From: CAZVIJ01 sp964626735
GTDB taxonomy: Bacteria; Patescibacteriota; Dojkabacteria; JAOAGR01
Reading direction: 5' to 3'
DNA: 29,498 nucleotides
Assembly: GCA_964626735.1 (NCBI GenBank)
Contig: CAZVIJ010000019.1
Span: 1-29,498 of the forward strand
Positions 7,232 to 14,130 of this stretch are shown here, piece by piece. The number at the start of each line of letters is the position of its first letter. Within the stretch, counting starts at the first letter, position 1. The notes beneath the pieces were generated by a model. That model saw nothing but the letters and a program-made list of their open reading frames with translations, made no database searches and was not told where the DNA came from. The translations under genes were made by a program, and so were the position numbers.

Positions 7232-7828
7232 ATGGACTCCCAAACAAAAGAGCTGTTCGCCAACATTTACGCTACACATCCGAAGATACAGAGAGAATCG
7301 TACCTAACCTTGCTCACCATCACCGAAGAGCCAGTGGCATGGACGTACGAAATATTGGATGAACTATTCGAGACTCTCAGGCATAAGGATGCATACATTC
7401 GATCGATTGCCGGCCAGCTGATTGCGAATCTTGCCAAAAGCGATCCTGATAAGAAACTGTTTGAGAAGATCCATCTGTTGTTTGAAGCGTCCAAAGATAA
7501 GAAAAGCTTGAAATCGCGGAATATCCTACTCTCGCTTTGGAAGGTCGGGATAGTCAGCGCGGAGCATAAGGAAAAAATTATTGAATGGTTTGAAAAACAG
7601 TATCAGGCATGCAGCAAGGATAAAAATCGAGAATCGATCAGGTTCGATATCGTATGCGGATTAAGAAAAATGTACGACGACTGCCGTGAGCCGTCTATCC
7701 AAACCAAGGCAATGGAGTTAATTAACCTAGAACAAGATCAGCGTGCCAAACTTAAGTATCTTTCCGTATGGAGGGATGTGGTTAAGTTCAGGAAAGTCGA
7801 GAGGAACGCATTTGGAAGAGCGATTTGA
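7232..7828 (+). CDS. HEAT-like repeat protein, 198 aa
   Basis: The protein is almost entirely alpha-helical with regularly spaced amphipathic helix pairs, such as YLTLLTITEEPVAWTYEILDELFETL and DAYIRSIAGQLIANLAKSD (HEAT/ARM-type), then DKKSLKSRNILLSLWKVGIV. No catalytic motif is seen. A role as a protein-interaction solenoid is an inference from the helix pattern. It lies downstream of the acetyltransferase-like gene and could be cotranscribed. AAAAGGGAT before the ATG is one of the few purine-rich stretches in this window that might serve as a ribosome-binding site. Confidence 0.65.
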   Translation: MDSQTKELFANIYATHPKIQRESYLTLLTITEEPVAWTYEILDELFETLRHKDAYIRSIAGQLIANLAKSDPDKKLFEKIHLLFEASKDKKSLKSRNILLSLWKVGIVSAEHKEKIIEWFEKQYQACSKDKNRESIRFDIVCGLRKMYDDCREPSIQTKAMELINLEQDQRAKLKYLSVWRDVVKFRKVERNAFGRAI

Positions 7829-7856
7829 GCAGGGAAAGCTGCGTTGTCGGAAAATT

Positions 7857-8141
7857 TCAGATTGTCCGAAATGAAAAGCCTCTCATTTCCATCTCTTTTT
7901 TTAGAATTCCGAAAGCTTTTGGCCCCATACCGTGCAGATTCAGCAGCTCTTTCTCGGTAAACTTCGTTAAATCTTTCAACGTTTCTATTCCTACAGAATC
8001 CAAAGCTCGCATCGCTGGCGCGGAAATCTTGGGAAATTCCGAATACTTCTTCTCCATTTCTTTCTTGGAGCAAGTCGGGCAGACCGGACAATCGCTCGTT
8101 TTCTCGAATGTATGACCGTTAGGGCAAACTTTTAATGACAT
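7857..8141 (-). CDS. Zinc-ribbon plus helix-hairpin-helix (RNA polymerase alpha-CTD-like) protein, 94 aa
   Basis: The N-terminus has four cysteines (C6, C18, C21, C24 in CPNGH and CPVCPTC), a zinc-ribbon-like knuckle. The C-terminal half reads LDSVGIETLKDLTKFTEKELLNLHGMGPKAFGILKKEMEMRG. This matches the two-helix-hairpin-helix fold of the RNA polymerase alpha C-terminal domain (G-I-x-T-L-x-x-L-x-x-x-x-x-x-E-L-x-x-x-x-G-x-G). Small proteins of this exact composition are known from several phyla, usually annotated as alpha-CTD-like. DNA binding or contact with transcription factors is plausible but unproven. The gene has a leaderless-type promoter and is divergent from the surface-protein gene at 8172. 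Confidence 0.85.
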   Translation of the reverse strand: MSLKVCPNGHTFEKTSDCPVCPTCSKKEMEKKYSEFPKISAPAMRALDSVGIETLKDLTKFTEKELLNLHGMGPKAFGILKKEMEMRGFSFRTI

Positions 8142-8146
8142 GGTCT

Positions 8147-8152
8147 ATTATA
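8147..8152 (-). promoter_or_regulatory. -10 box TATAAT, leaderless-type promoter
   Basis: On the minus strand GCTATAAT ends five bases before the ATG at 8141, predicting transcription start within a base of the start codon. No clear -35 is visible. The divergent gene at 8172 has only a weak TTATAT at 8160-8165 at the same spacing. Confidence 0.65.
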
Positions 8153-8171
8153 GCGTTCTTTATATGGTATT

Positions 8172-9158
8172 ATGAACCAAATGAGAATTTCGTTCTTGGG
8201 TAAAATCGTTTTATTATGCGCTGCGAGCGCATGTTTATTCCCCATCTTTCCTGCCGAGGCGGCAAGCGGCGGTGGCGAGACGATTGATCCCACAATCGAT
8301 TTGACGATAACCATGACTTCAAGCGGATTCGTACCCGCAACCTCATCGATGAAAGTAAAGCAGGACGGAGGATCGCTTCGCGTCAACTTCAAGAATACCG
8401 ATTCTAAAACGCATGAAATTCAAGTAAGCGACGGTAGTTCTTTCGAACTATGCATAACCGGTACTGCTCAGGTAAATTCCCGCAGCGCAACCGCGATGTG
8501 CGGCGGCTATATCAAGAACTTCGCGGTCGGTTACTATACCGTTACCAGCACGACAACTCCCGGCGTTATAGGATACCTCACGGTATTGCCCTACAACGCG
8601 CCTACGGCGACGCCAACGCCAACACCGACTCCTTTCAAATCTGCAACGGCAACCCCTGTTCCGACTAAGAAGCTGACTGCCGCGACCCCAACCCCGACTA
8701 AAACGACGAACACGCCGACAGCTTCGATTGCACCCACAACAATCGATTACATCACGACGGTAACGGCAACGCCAACTCCGATACCATCCTATTCTGAGAC
8801 GTTCATTAAAGTCGTCGATAAGAACGGCAAGCCTATTGGCGGCGCTAAAGTATCCCTGAAGTCTAACAATCAGGTAGCGTTCACCGACAACGAAGGAATT
8901 GCACGGTTCAAGAACATCGATTCGGGAAGCCAAACTGCCGTCGTCACCTACAACAGCACGACACTCGAGCAACATGTCGACGTAGTTGCAGGAAGCTCAA
9001 GAATCTTGAGCGTGCAAGCGAACAGTATTTCGGTAGAGGATTCCCGAACGCCGCTCTATGTCGTTCTCGGAGCGTTAACCCTTTTCCTTGCAGGATCGTT
9101 TGGCGCATTCGCAATCTTGCTGAGGATGCTCAAGTCAACGAAAACCAACAACCAGTAA
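8172..9158 (+). CDS. Secreted, C-terminally anchored protein: cupredoxin-like domain, Thr/Pro linker, Ig-like domain, 328 aa
   Basis: The layout is readable end to end. A signal peptide (1-30, ending AEA) precedes a cupredoxin-like beta domain (about 38-140, with GFVPATSSMKV and FKNTDSKTHEIQV). A linker of ATPTPTPTP-type repeats (about 143-207) leads to a carboxypeptidase-regulatory/CNA-B-like domain (about 210-285, with DKNGKPIGGAKVSL and TDNEGIARFKNI). It ends in a membrane helix (about 294-317) and short basic tail. The expected blue-copper ligands are not all present: H81 and C110 exist, but the C-x-x-H-x-x-M end of the site is absent, so it probably does not bind copper in the classical way. 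C94 and C110 may form a disulfide. The CYTH gene begins three bases after its stop. Confidence 0.8.
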   Translation: MNQMRISFLGKIVLLCAASACLFPIFPAEAASGGGETIDPTIDLTITMTSSGFVPATSSMKVKQDGGSLRVNFKNTDSKTHEIQVSDGSSFELCITGTAQVNSRSATAMCGGYIKNFAVGYYTVTSTTTPGVIGYLTVLPYNAPTATPTPTPTPFKSATATPVPTKKLTAATPTPTKTTNTPTASIAPTTIDYITTVTATPTPIPSYSETFIKVVDKNGKPIGGAKVSLKSNNQVAFTDNEGIARFKNIDSGSQTAVVTYNSTTLEQHVDVVAGSSRILSVQANSISVEDSRTPLYVVLGALTLFLAGSFGAFAILLRMLKSTKTNNQ

Positions 9159-9161
9159 ACT

Positions 9162-9677
9162 ATGCAACAATCTACTATCGACCGGGAAGAGCTTCATAAA
9201 GAAATCGAACGTAAGTTCGTGCCGTCGGCAATTCCGGAGGAAATACTAGTAACTGAAGCCGCCCACATGAGGATAGCCCAAGGCTACCTCGCCAAGGAGG
9301 AGACATGTGTCGTCCGGTTGCGGGCAAAAGGCGACAAGTTTTACATCACCTACAAAAGCTCGAAGACAAGCTATAAAGGCGAACGTATTGAGCTTGAGAC
9401 GGAAATTACCGAACCGCAGTTTAACGTTTTGTGGCCAGGTACCGAAGGTAGACGTGTCGAAAAAATGAGACATATCATCCCGTTCGGCGAATACACCATC
9501 GAGCTAGACCGCTTCGAAGGGGCGAACGCCGGCCACTTGCTTCTCGAGGTAGAATTTCCGTCTGTTGAGGAAGCGGTACGTTTCACTCCCCCCTCGTGGT
9601 TTGGTCGTGAAGTCACTGGCGACAAGCGCTACAGCAACTCCACGATCGCGGAGAACGGGTTCCCCACGGGTGATTGA
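9162..9677 (+). CDS. CYTH-domain phosphohydrolase-like protein, 171 aa
   Basis: The family-defining E-x-E-x-K motif is at the N-terminus (E14, E16, K18 in EIERKF). It is followed by the alternating charged strands of the CYTH triphosphate tunnel: CVVRLRAKGDKFYITYKSS, GERIELETEI, YTIELDRFEG and LLLEVEFPSVEEA. The ending WFGREVTGDKRYSN is also typical. CYTH enzymes hydrolyse inorganic triphosphate, thiamine triphosphate or nucleotide triphosphates, or cyclise ATP; this short single-domain form most resembles the triphosphatases. It is translated from a message shared with the surface protein upstream (three-base gap), with no obvious functional link. Its stop faces that of the PhnB-like gene two bases away. 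Confidence 0.88.
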   Translation: MQQSTIDREELHKEIERKFVPSAIPEEILVTEAAHMRIAQGYLAKEETCVVRLRAKGDKFYITYKSSKTSYKGERIELETEITEPQFNVLWPGTEGRRVEKMRHIIPFGEYTIELDRFEGANAGHLLLEVEFPSVEEAVRFTPPSWFGREVTGDKRYSNSTIAENGFPTGD

Positions 9678-9679
9678 TA

Positions 9680-10591
9680 TTACGATGCAGCCGTATCGTA
9701 CGCTTCTTGAAGCTTAGCGATATCGAATTTCTTCATCTGGAGAAATGCCTGGGTGACCGCTTGGCTCTGCTCGGGCGTTCCTGAACTCAGCAGCTCCTCA
9801 AGCGCGACGGGAATTATTTGCCACGAGACTCCGTACCTATCTTTGAGCCAACCGCATTGCTCGGACTCGGGAACTGCCGAAAGCTTTTCCCAATAGTAAT
9901 CGATTTCCTCCTGATCCTTGCACTTAACCATCAACGAAACAGCTTCGTTGAAGCGGAAATCATGTTCGTACGCGCTATCCATTGCCGCAAACCACTGGCC
10001 TTCAAGCATGAAATCGGAGAACATGACCATCTCGGTCGTATTGGGCTCCCAACCTTCGGGATAATGAACCGCCATCCCCAATTTGGAATTCCTGAATACG
10101 GTCGTGTAGAACTCTTCCGCTTCCATCGCCTTGCCTGCCACCTCGTGCACGAACATAAGCGACGGGATGATGGTAGGACGTTCTTCCCCATCGGGGTTGG
10201 TAAGCATCAACTGCCAGGAAACGCCGAACTTGTCTTGTACCCAACCGTAATGCTCCGAAAAGTCGTATTTTTGCAAAGGCATTAGGGCTGTACCGCCATC
10301 GATCAGCTTTCCCCAGATTTCATCGAGCTTCTCCTTCGCATTCTCCATTCTCGACGGATCGAAATTGACGAAAAATGATATGGAGGGGTTTATCTTGAAA
10401 ATCGGGCCTGCACTGATTGCCATGAATTGATGGCCCCAAACTTCGAAACTGACCACCTCCCCATCGCCGGATGGAGAATCAGTGAAGGTAGTCACGTTAT
10501 TAACTTTCGAATCGGGAAAGACGGTGGCGTAAAATTCTGCTGCGGCTTTCGCTTCTTTGTCGAACCAAAGATTCGGTGTTATTTTCTGCAT
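9680..10591 (-). CDS. Duplicated PhnB-like (VOC superfamily) protein, 303 aa
   Basis: Two tandem domains of the PhnB/3-demethylubiquinone-methyltransferase-like VOC family are visible. The first starts with ITPNLWFDKEAKAAAEFYATVFPDSKV and ends YGWVQDKFGVSWQLML (about 1-130). The second starts with IIPSLMFVHEVAGKAMEAEEFYTTVFRNSKL and ends CGWLKDRYGVSWQIIP (about 140-260). A helical tail (ELLSSG to DTAAS) follows. Such proteins lack a proven common reaction; several act in resistance or small-molecule chemistry. The fusion of two units in one chain makes an internal pseudo-dimer, as in other VOC proteins. Short -10 candidates TATAGA/TATTAT (10600-10608) lie just before the ATG. Confidence 0.88.
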   Translation of the reverse strand: MQKITPNLWFDKEAKAAAEFYATVFPDSKVNNVTTFTDSPSGDGEVVSFEVWGHQFMAISAGPIFKINPSISFFVNFDPSRMENAKEKLDEIWGKLIDGGTALMPLQKYDFSEHYGWVQDKFGVSWQLMLTNPDGEERPTIIPSLMFVHEVAGKAMEAEEFYTTVFRNSKLGMAVHYPEGWEPNTTEMVMFSDFMLEGQWFAAMDSAYEHDFRFNEAVSLMVKCKDQEEIDYYWEKLSAVPESEQCGWLKDRYGVSWQIIPVALEELLSSGTPEQSQAVTQAFLQMKKFDIAKLQEAYDTAAS

Positions 10592-10713
10592 AACCCGATT
10601 CTATAATAAAGGTTAAGCGATTTCCACGGTACAATAAGGTTAAATTGAATCACAGAGTTACTGCGCATTTATGGTAGGATCTCAGTATACCAAAGTTAAA
10701 ACCTGCTATATAA

Positions 10714-11250
10714 ATGAAGTACAAGGCGACAATATTCAATAAACATAAAAATACTTTCTCGATACAGTCAACCGATGAGTATGAAACAAACGAACGAGAT
10801 ATCGACTCGTTCACGAAAGTTTACGAAGACGCAGCAGTAAGAAAATACATCACCGATCAGGTAATGGAAAAGTACGGCTTCAAGGAAGTGAAGGATCTCG
10901 CAGCGGAAAACTTGAGAACTTCGGCCAAACTGTGGGCTGACCGTGAAGAGTTTCGTTTCCTCATACGACATAACGAAGATATAGTTGGAATAATAGGCGT
11001 CGATGTAGAAAACGAAACAACGGGAGAGCTTTGGTACTTCAAGATAGGCTCAAGTCCTTCGTTCATGCTCGAGGCGTTGCAGTACGTCTTGCCCTGTCTC
11101 GGGCAGGAAGGAATTGATACGTTGCTCGCCACGTTCAAGCCGGACAATGTACGTTCAATCGAAATCCTTCGTAGATTAGGATTCGAAAACTCCGGAAAAG
11201 AAAACGAAATGAAGCTCGGCCTGTCGTCAGCAGAAAGTACGGAATCTTAA
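10714..11250 (+). CDS. GNAT family N-acetyltransferase, 178 aa
   Basis: The protein has the size and order of a RimJ/RimL-like GNAT enzyme. An N-terminal strand region precedes EFRFLIRHNEDIVGIIGVDVENETTGELWYFKIGSS (central strands), a helix, and the conserved end DTLLATFKPDNVRSIEILRRLGFENSGKE (motif B: N-x-x-S-x-x-x-L-x-x-x-G-F). The motif A P-loop (Q/R-x-x-G-x-G/A) is not well preserved; FMLEALQYVLPCLGQEG stands in its place, so acetyl-CoA binding may be altered. The acceptor is unknown. The start follows an AT-rich stretch (CTATATAA); a TATACC at 10685-10690 or extended TGGTAGGAT ending at 10680 could be its promoter. Confidence 0.8.
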   Translation: MKYKATIFNKHKNTFSIQSTDEYETNERDIDSFTKVYEDAAVRKYITDQVMEKYGFKEVKDLAAENLRTSAKLWADREEFRFLIRHNEDIVGIIGVDVENETTGELWYFKIGSSPSFMLEALQYVLPCLGQEGIDTLLATFKPDNVRSIEILRRLGFENSGKENEMKLGLSSAESTES

Positions 11251-11289
11251 AATTCATCATACTGTAATCTGCAGTTTACCTTTCTTTAC

Positions 11290-11889
11290 ATGGAACCGAT
11301 GTCGAAGGATAGAGTCGAAACATTCAGCGATGCTGTCATTGCGATTATTTTGACCCTACTGGTACTTGAGCTCAAAGTACCTGAAATCCCCGATCACGGA
11401 TCGCTTGGCGTGTACATAGAAACGCTCAAGCCTTTGCTTCCTAAATTCGTTAGTTTCATCGTCACGTTTCTCACGATTGCAATCCACTGGGTAAACCATC
11501 ATTACTTTTTTCGTCAGCTTGAAAGCACAACCATCCCTATCGTTTGGCTCAACAATTTTTTTCTGCTGTGGATTTGCTTTCTCCCCTTCCCTACCGCGAT
11601 GCTTGGAGACCATCCTACCGACCAATTCCCCATAATACTCTATGCCTTGAACTCTCTCATGTGCGCGGTTACCTTCTACGCGTTCAGAAGCTATGCGAAA
11701 AACAAAATGCTCTTCAAGCTCGGCAAGGAATTTTCAAAAACGCAGGGACCGAGACATAGCATCCCGGCAATCATAATTTATACGCTCGCGATTCTCCTCT
11801 CGTTCGTGAACGTATACTTCTCGTATCTCTGTTTCTTGGTGATTCCGGTTCTATACTTCCTGCCCAACAGGATCAAGGCAGAAATTTGA
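11290..11889 (+). CDS. TMEM175-family (DUF1211) ion-channel protein, 199 aa
   Basis: The first helix has the family signature: DRVETFSDAVIAIILTLLVLELKVP contains the conserved R-x-x-x-F-S-D at residues 7-13, which forms the pore gate and filter region in bacterial TMEM175 channels. Five further hydrophobic helices follow (IVTFLTIAIHWVNHHYFF, IVWLNNFFLLWICFLPFP, IILYALNSLMCAVTFYAF, IPAIIIYTLAILLSFV, YLCFLVIPVLYFLP), for a total of six. The 199-aa length is normal for the bacterial single-repeat form, which works as a tetramer and conducts K+ weakly selectively. The start could be ATG 11290 or 11299 (MSKDRVE). A TACCTT seven bases before 11290 favours the former. Other DUF1211 members are uncharacterised. 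Confidence 0.92.
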   Translation: MEPMSKDRVETFSDAVIAIILTLLVLELKVPEIPDHGSLGVYIETLKPLLPKFVSFIVTFLTIAIHWVNHHYFFRQLESTTIPIVWLNNFFLLWICFLPFPTAMLGDHPTDQFPIILYALNSLMCAVTFYAFRSYAKNKMLFKLGKEFSKTQGPRHSIPAIIIYTLAILLSFVNVYFSYLCFLVIPVLYFLPNRIKAEI

Positions 11890-11899
11890 TACCGGTGTT

Positions 11900-14014
11900 T
11901 TAGGCGTTAGCCAGCTCGCAATCGATAAACGGCGCGTAGTACACAAACTGGTCGAGGCTGAAACCCGGTTCATCGACGGTTCCCACAAGCGAGTCGGTCA
12001 AAGCATCGATATATCGATGAAACATTTCAAGTCCTGTACCGGTATCGCTGAAAATCTCGGTATTGAGATACGGCACTACTTCTCTCACGATCCGAACCGT
12101 CATTTGCTTGAGTTCTTCATGAGGCAGTGCAAGCTTGCCGGCAAGTGTCCGGTNNNNNNNNNNCCGGTACACGCATGCTGATGCTTTTGTGCCGAACTCG
12201 ACCACCATCTCAGCTAATTCAGGTTTCGGCAGCCCGCGAATACATCCTTCGGCGTTCCCCAAAAAATAGCCTTGATACGAGAGAACCAGATCTTGAAATT
12301 CTTGCTGCGACAATGATCCTAATCCCGTAATTGGCTCTAAGCCCGTATACCAACGACCTATGGCTTCAACAGCCATTTCGGGAATTAATAGCGTGCCGAG
12401 CGGAACATCGAGCTGATCCTTCTTTTGCAGGATATCGATGACGACATCCGAAAGAAAGCCGGTTTCAGTATCGCATAACACAGGAGGGATACCGAAGTAA
12501 TTGCACCTCAATTTGTCGTTCCCTTTTACGCCTGTGTAGAAATCTACCTGTCTCGCGTAAAAATCTGGATCTTCTCGTTCTATCTCATAGGTAAGATGCG
12601 AAATAGTACTGAACGATGAAGCGTGGATCGTCTCTAGAGCCTCCGTGAAGCGATTCACGAAAAACGCATGAGGATCTCGCATGCACTCCGTTATAAGATC
12701 TTCAATCTCGTCATGCTTGAAGAGCCTGATAAGCATGGATTTTTGCATACACAGAAGCATCGTACGAGCGGAACTCCTGTCAACGACTTTCGATGTAATG
12801 GCCGATATGTATTCTTCGGGCGATTGTTTGCAAGCGGCAAAGATAAACTCTCGTTCAGTGAGCAAACCGTACCTCATAAATTCTAAAACGATCGGAATAT
12901 ACCGAGGATACCCGACTGATAAGACGTGGAACGGTGATTCTACATCGTAGAAATCCTGACCGTATGCCCTCATTTGAATAAATTCCGCCAAACCGTCGGT
13001 TAAGGCTTCCACTAAAATCATGGTAAACCTATTCAAACTCTCGTGAGCGGTTATTGTATGAATGACCTCATGGAAGCCAGTTCGAGAGCGATTATACTCG
13101 TCGTTATGGAAGGGAACTTCTCCAACCGGTACGGCACGCTCGAACGAAGCGAACCGCGTAAACCGAGTCGTGAACGAAGTAAGGGATAACCCCGTACTGG
13201 GATTGGTGCCCATCGCATAACCTCCATACCTTCCAGGCATCGATCGGCTTTTCCCGTCCGATTCCAAATCATTGCTGATATATGGGTTTCCCGTTATATC
13301 GCTTACCATCACCGGCAAATCGAACCGCTCCAGCACCGTAGTATCGATATCTAATCCATGCTCAAGTATTTGCTGCCGTAGAACCCCGATATACCATGCA
13401 ACTTCTCGACGTACTGATTCCATATAGGTACGGTAATTGGCATAATTCCTTTCAATCTGCTCCGCCGAATGGGAACCGAATCGAGGCAGCGTAGCTGCAA
13501 TAAAGCCGACGATAGCACTTGCGGCGAGGCTTCGGTAATCATGCACCGGTTGTGCCTCCCAATAATTGTCTCCTTTGAGAAGAGTCCAAATCTCTTTGCT
13601 TGAAAGCTCATTGGCGCCTGTAAACGATGTGGATATCGAGCAACATGACAATATAAAACGAATAAACAGCTCATTACTCATAGAATCTTTTCCATCCATG
13701 GCGACGAAAGCCGCAGTAACGAATCCTTCAAGCGTCATCGAACTAATAGGAGGCGCCTCCTGAAAAACCTGTTCGGGGTAAGATCCTACGACAGCAGCTG
13801 CAAAATCAAGAACTTCTCGACTGTATGCTTGAGGAACAACGTACATTGCTTCCTCAACCACCGGGTACAAGGCAATGGATTCGCGCGTACGCTCTGTACC
13901 AAGGTTATCCGCGTAGAAGTTGACTACGGCGTTACGCCTTTGGTCAATAAGTTCTGAACTTACTTGAGGCGGTGTACCGGTATATTCCAAGCAATAGAGC
14001 GAACTATGATGCAT
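11900..14014 (-). CDS. Large HEXXH metallopeptidase-like protein, about 700 aa, crossed by a scaffold gap
   Basis: Residues 315-319 read HEVIH, the zinc-binding HEXXH of metallopeptidases, preceded by RSRTGF as in many gluzincins. It is followed by a helix ending EALTDGLAEF, which resembles the NEGLAEY segment supplying the third (Glu) ligand. Here E336, D340 or E344 could be that ligand, so it is not certain. No signal peptide is seen, suggesting cytoplasmic action. The N-terminal 300 and C-terminal 350 residues are mostly helical and match no family I know. The start is fixed by a TATAAT seven bases upstream. Ten Ns fall near residues 618-621; the reading frame continues on both sides. It is divergent from the Ca-ATPase gene. 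Confidence 0.75.
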   Translation of the reverse strand: MHHSSLYCLEYTGTPPQVSSELIDQRRNAVVNFYADNLGTERTRESIALYPVVEEAMYVVPQAYSREVLDFAAAVVGSYPEQVFQEAPPISSMTLEGFVTAAFVAMDGKDSMSNELFIRFILSCCSISTSFTGANELSSKEIWTLLKGDNYWEAQPVHDYRSLAASAIVGFIAATLPRFGSHSAEQIERNYANYRTYMESVRREVAWYIGVLRQQILEHGLDIDTTVLERFDLPVMVSDITGNPYISNDLESDGKSRSMPGRYGGYAMGTNPSTGLSLTSFTTRFTRFASFERAVPVGEVPFHNDEYNRSRTGFHEVIHTITAHESLNRFTMILVEALTDGLAEFIQMRAYGQDFYDVESPFHVLSVGYPRYIPIVLEFMRYGLLTEREFIFAACKQSPEEYISAITSKVVDRSSARTMLLCMQKSMLIRLFKHDEIEDLITECMRDPHAFFVNRFTEALETIHASSFSTISHLTYEIEREDPDFYARQVDFYTGVKGNDKLRCNYFGIPPVLCDTETGFLSDVVIDILQKKDQLDVPLGTLLIPEMAVEAIGRWYTGLEPITGLGSLSQQEFQDLVLSYQGYFLGNAEGCIRGLPKPELAEMVVEFGTKASACVYRXXXXRTLAGKLALPHEELKQMTVRIVREVVPYLNTEIFSDTGTGLEMFHRYIDALTDSLVGTVDEPGFSLDQFVYYAPFIDCELANA
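12154..12163. other. Scaffold gap of 10 N, probably artificial
   Basis: The ten Ns are flanked on both sides by the same five bases, CCGGT (12149-12153 and 12164-12168). Removing the Ns together with one copy deletes 15 bases, which keeps the metallopeptidase frame and yields VYRTLAGKL. The contigs probably overlap rather than being separated. Confidence 0.7.
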
Positions 14015-14021
14015 GGAACGG

Positions 14022-14027
14022 ATTATA
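14022..14027 (-). promoter_or_regulatory. -10 box TATAAT, leaderless-type promoter
   Basis: On the minus strand TATAAT ends seven bases before the ATG at 14014, so the predicted transcript begins one base ahead of the start codon. It drives the metallopeptidase gene and lies in the divergent region shared with the ATPase gene. Confidence 0.65.
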
Positions 14028-14118
14028 TCACCCGTACGTGCAATCGGTTGCTCTACCTCGGAGCGCCAGACTCTTCCTCAAATCGCGGCAATCAAATAAG
14101 ATGAAACTAACCGTATTT

Positions 14119-14124
14119 TTTAAT
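14119..14124 (+). promoter_or_regulatory. -10 box TTTAAT, leaderless-type promoter
   Basis: TTTAAT is followed by exactly six bases and the ATG at 14131, the spacing seen at other genes here. This favours 14131 over the ATG at 14101 as the ATPase start. Confidence 0.5.
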
Positions 14125-14130
14125 CTGCCC

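Noticed and set aside
8604..8700. Short DNA repeats that might suggest a CRISPR or microsatellite
   Set aside because: They simply encode the Thr/Pro-rich linker of the surface protein; no regular repeat-spacer pattern exists anywhere in the window.
8448..8975. 175-aa Arg/Cys-rich open frame antisense to the surface protein
   Set aside because: Arises from the complement of the Thr/Pro linker; the composition is not protein-like.
13972..14130. N-terminal extension of the Ca-ATPase from 13972
   Set aside because: It overlaps the start of the divergent metallopeptidase gene and its promoter; P-type ATPases begin near GLS-x-x-E-A, as from 14131.
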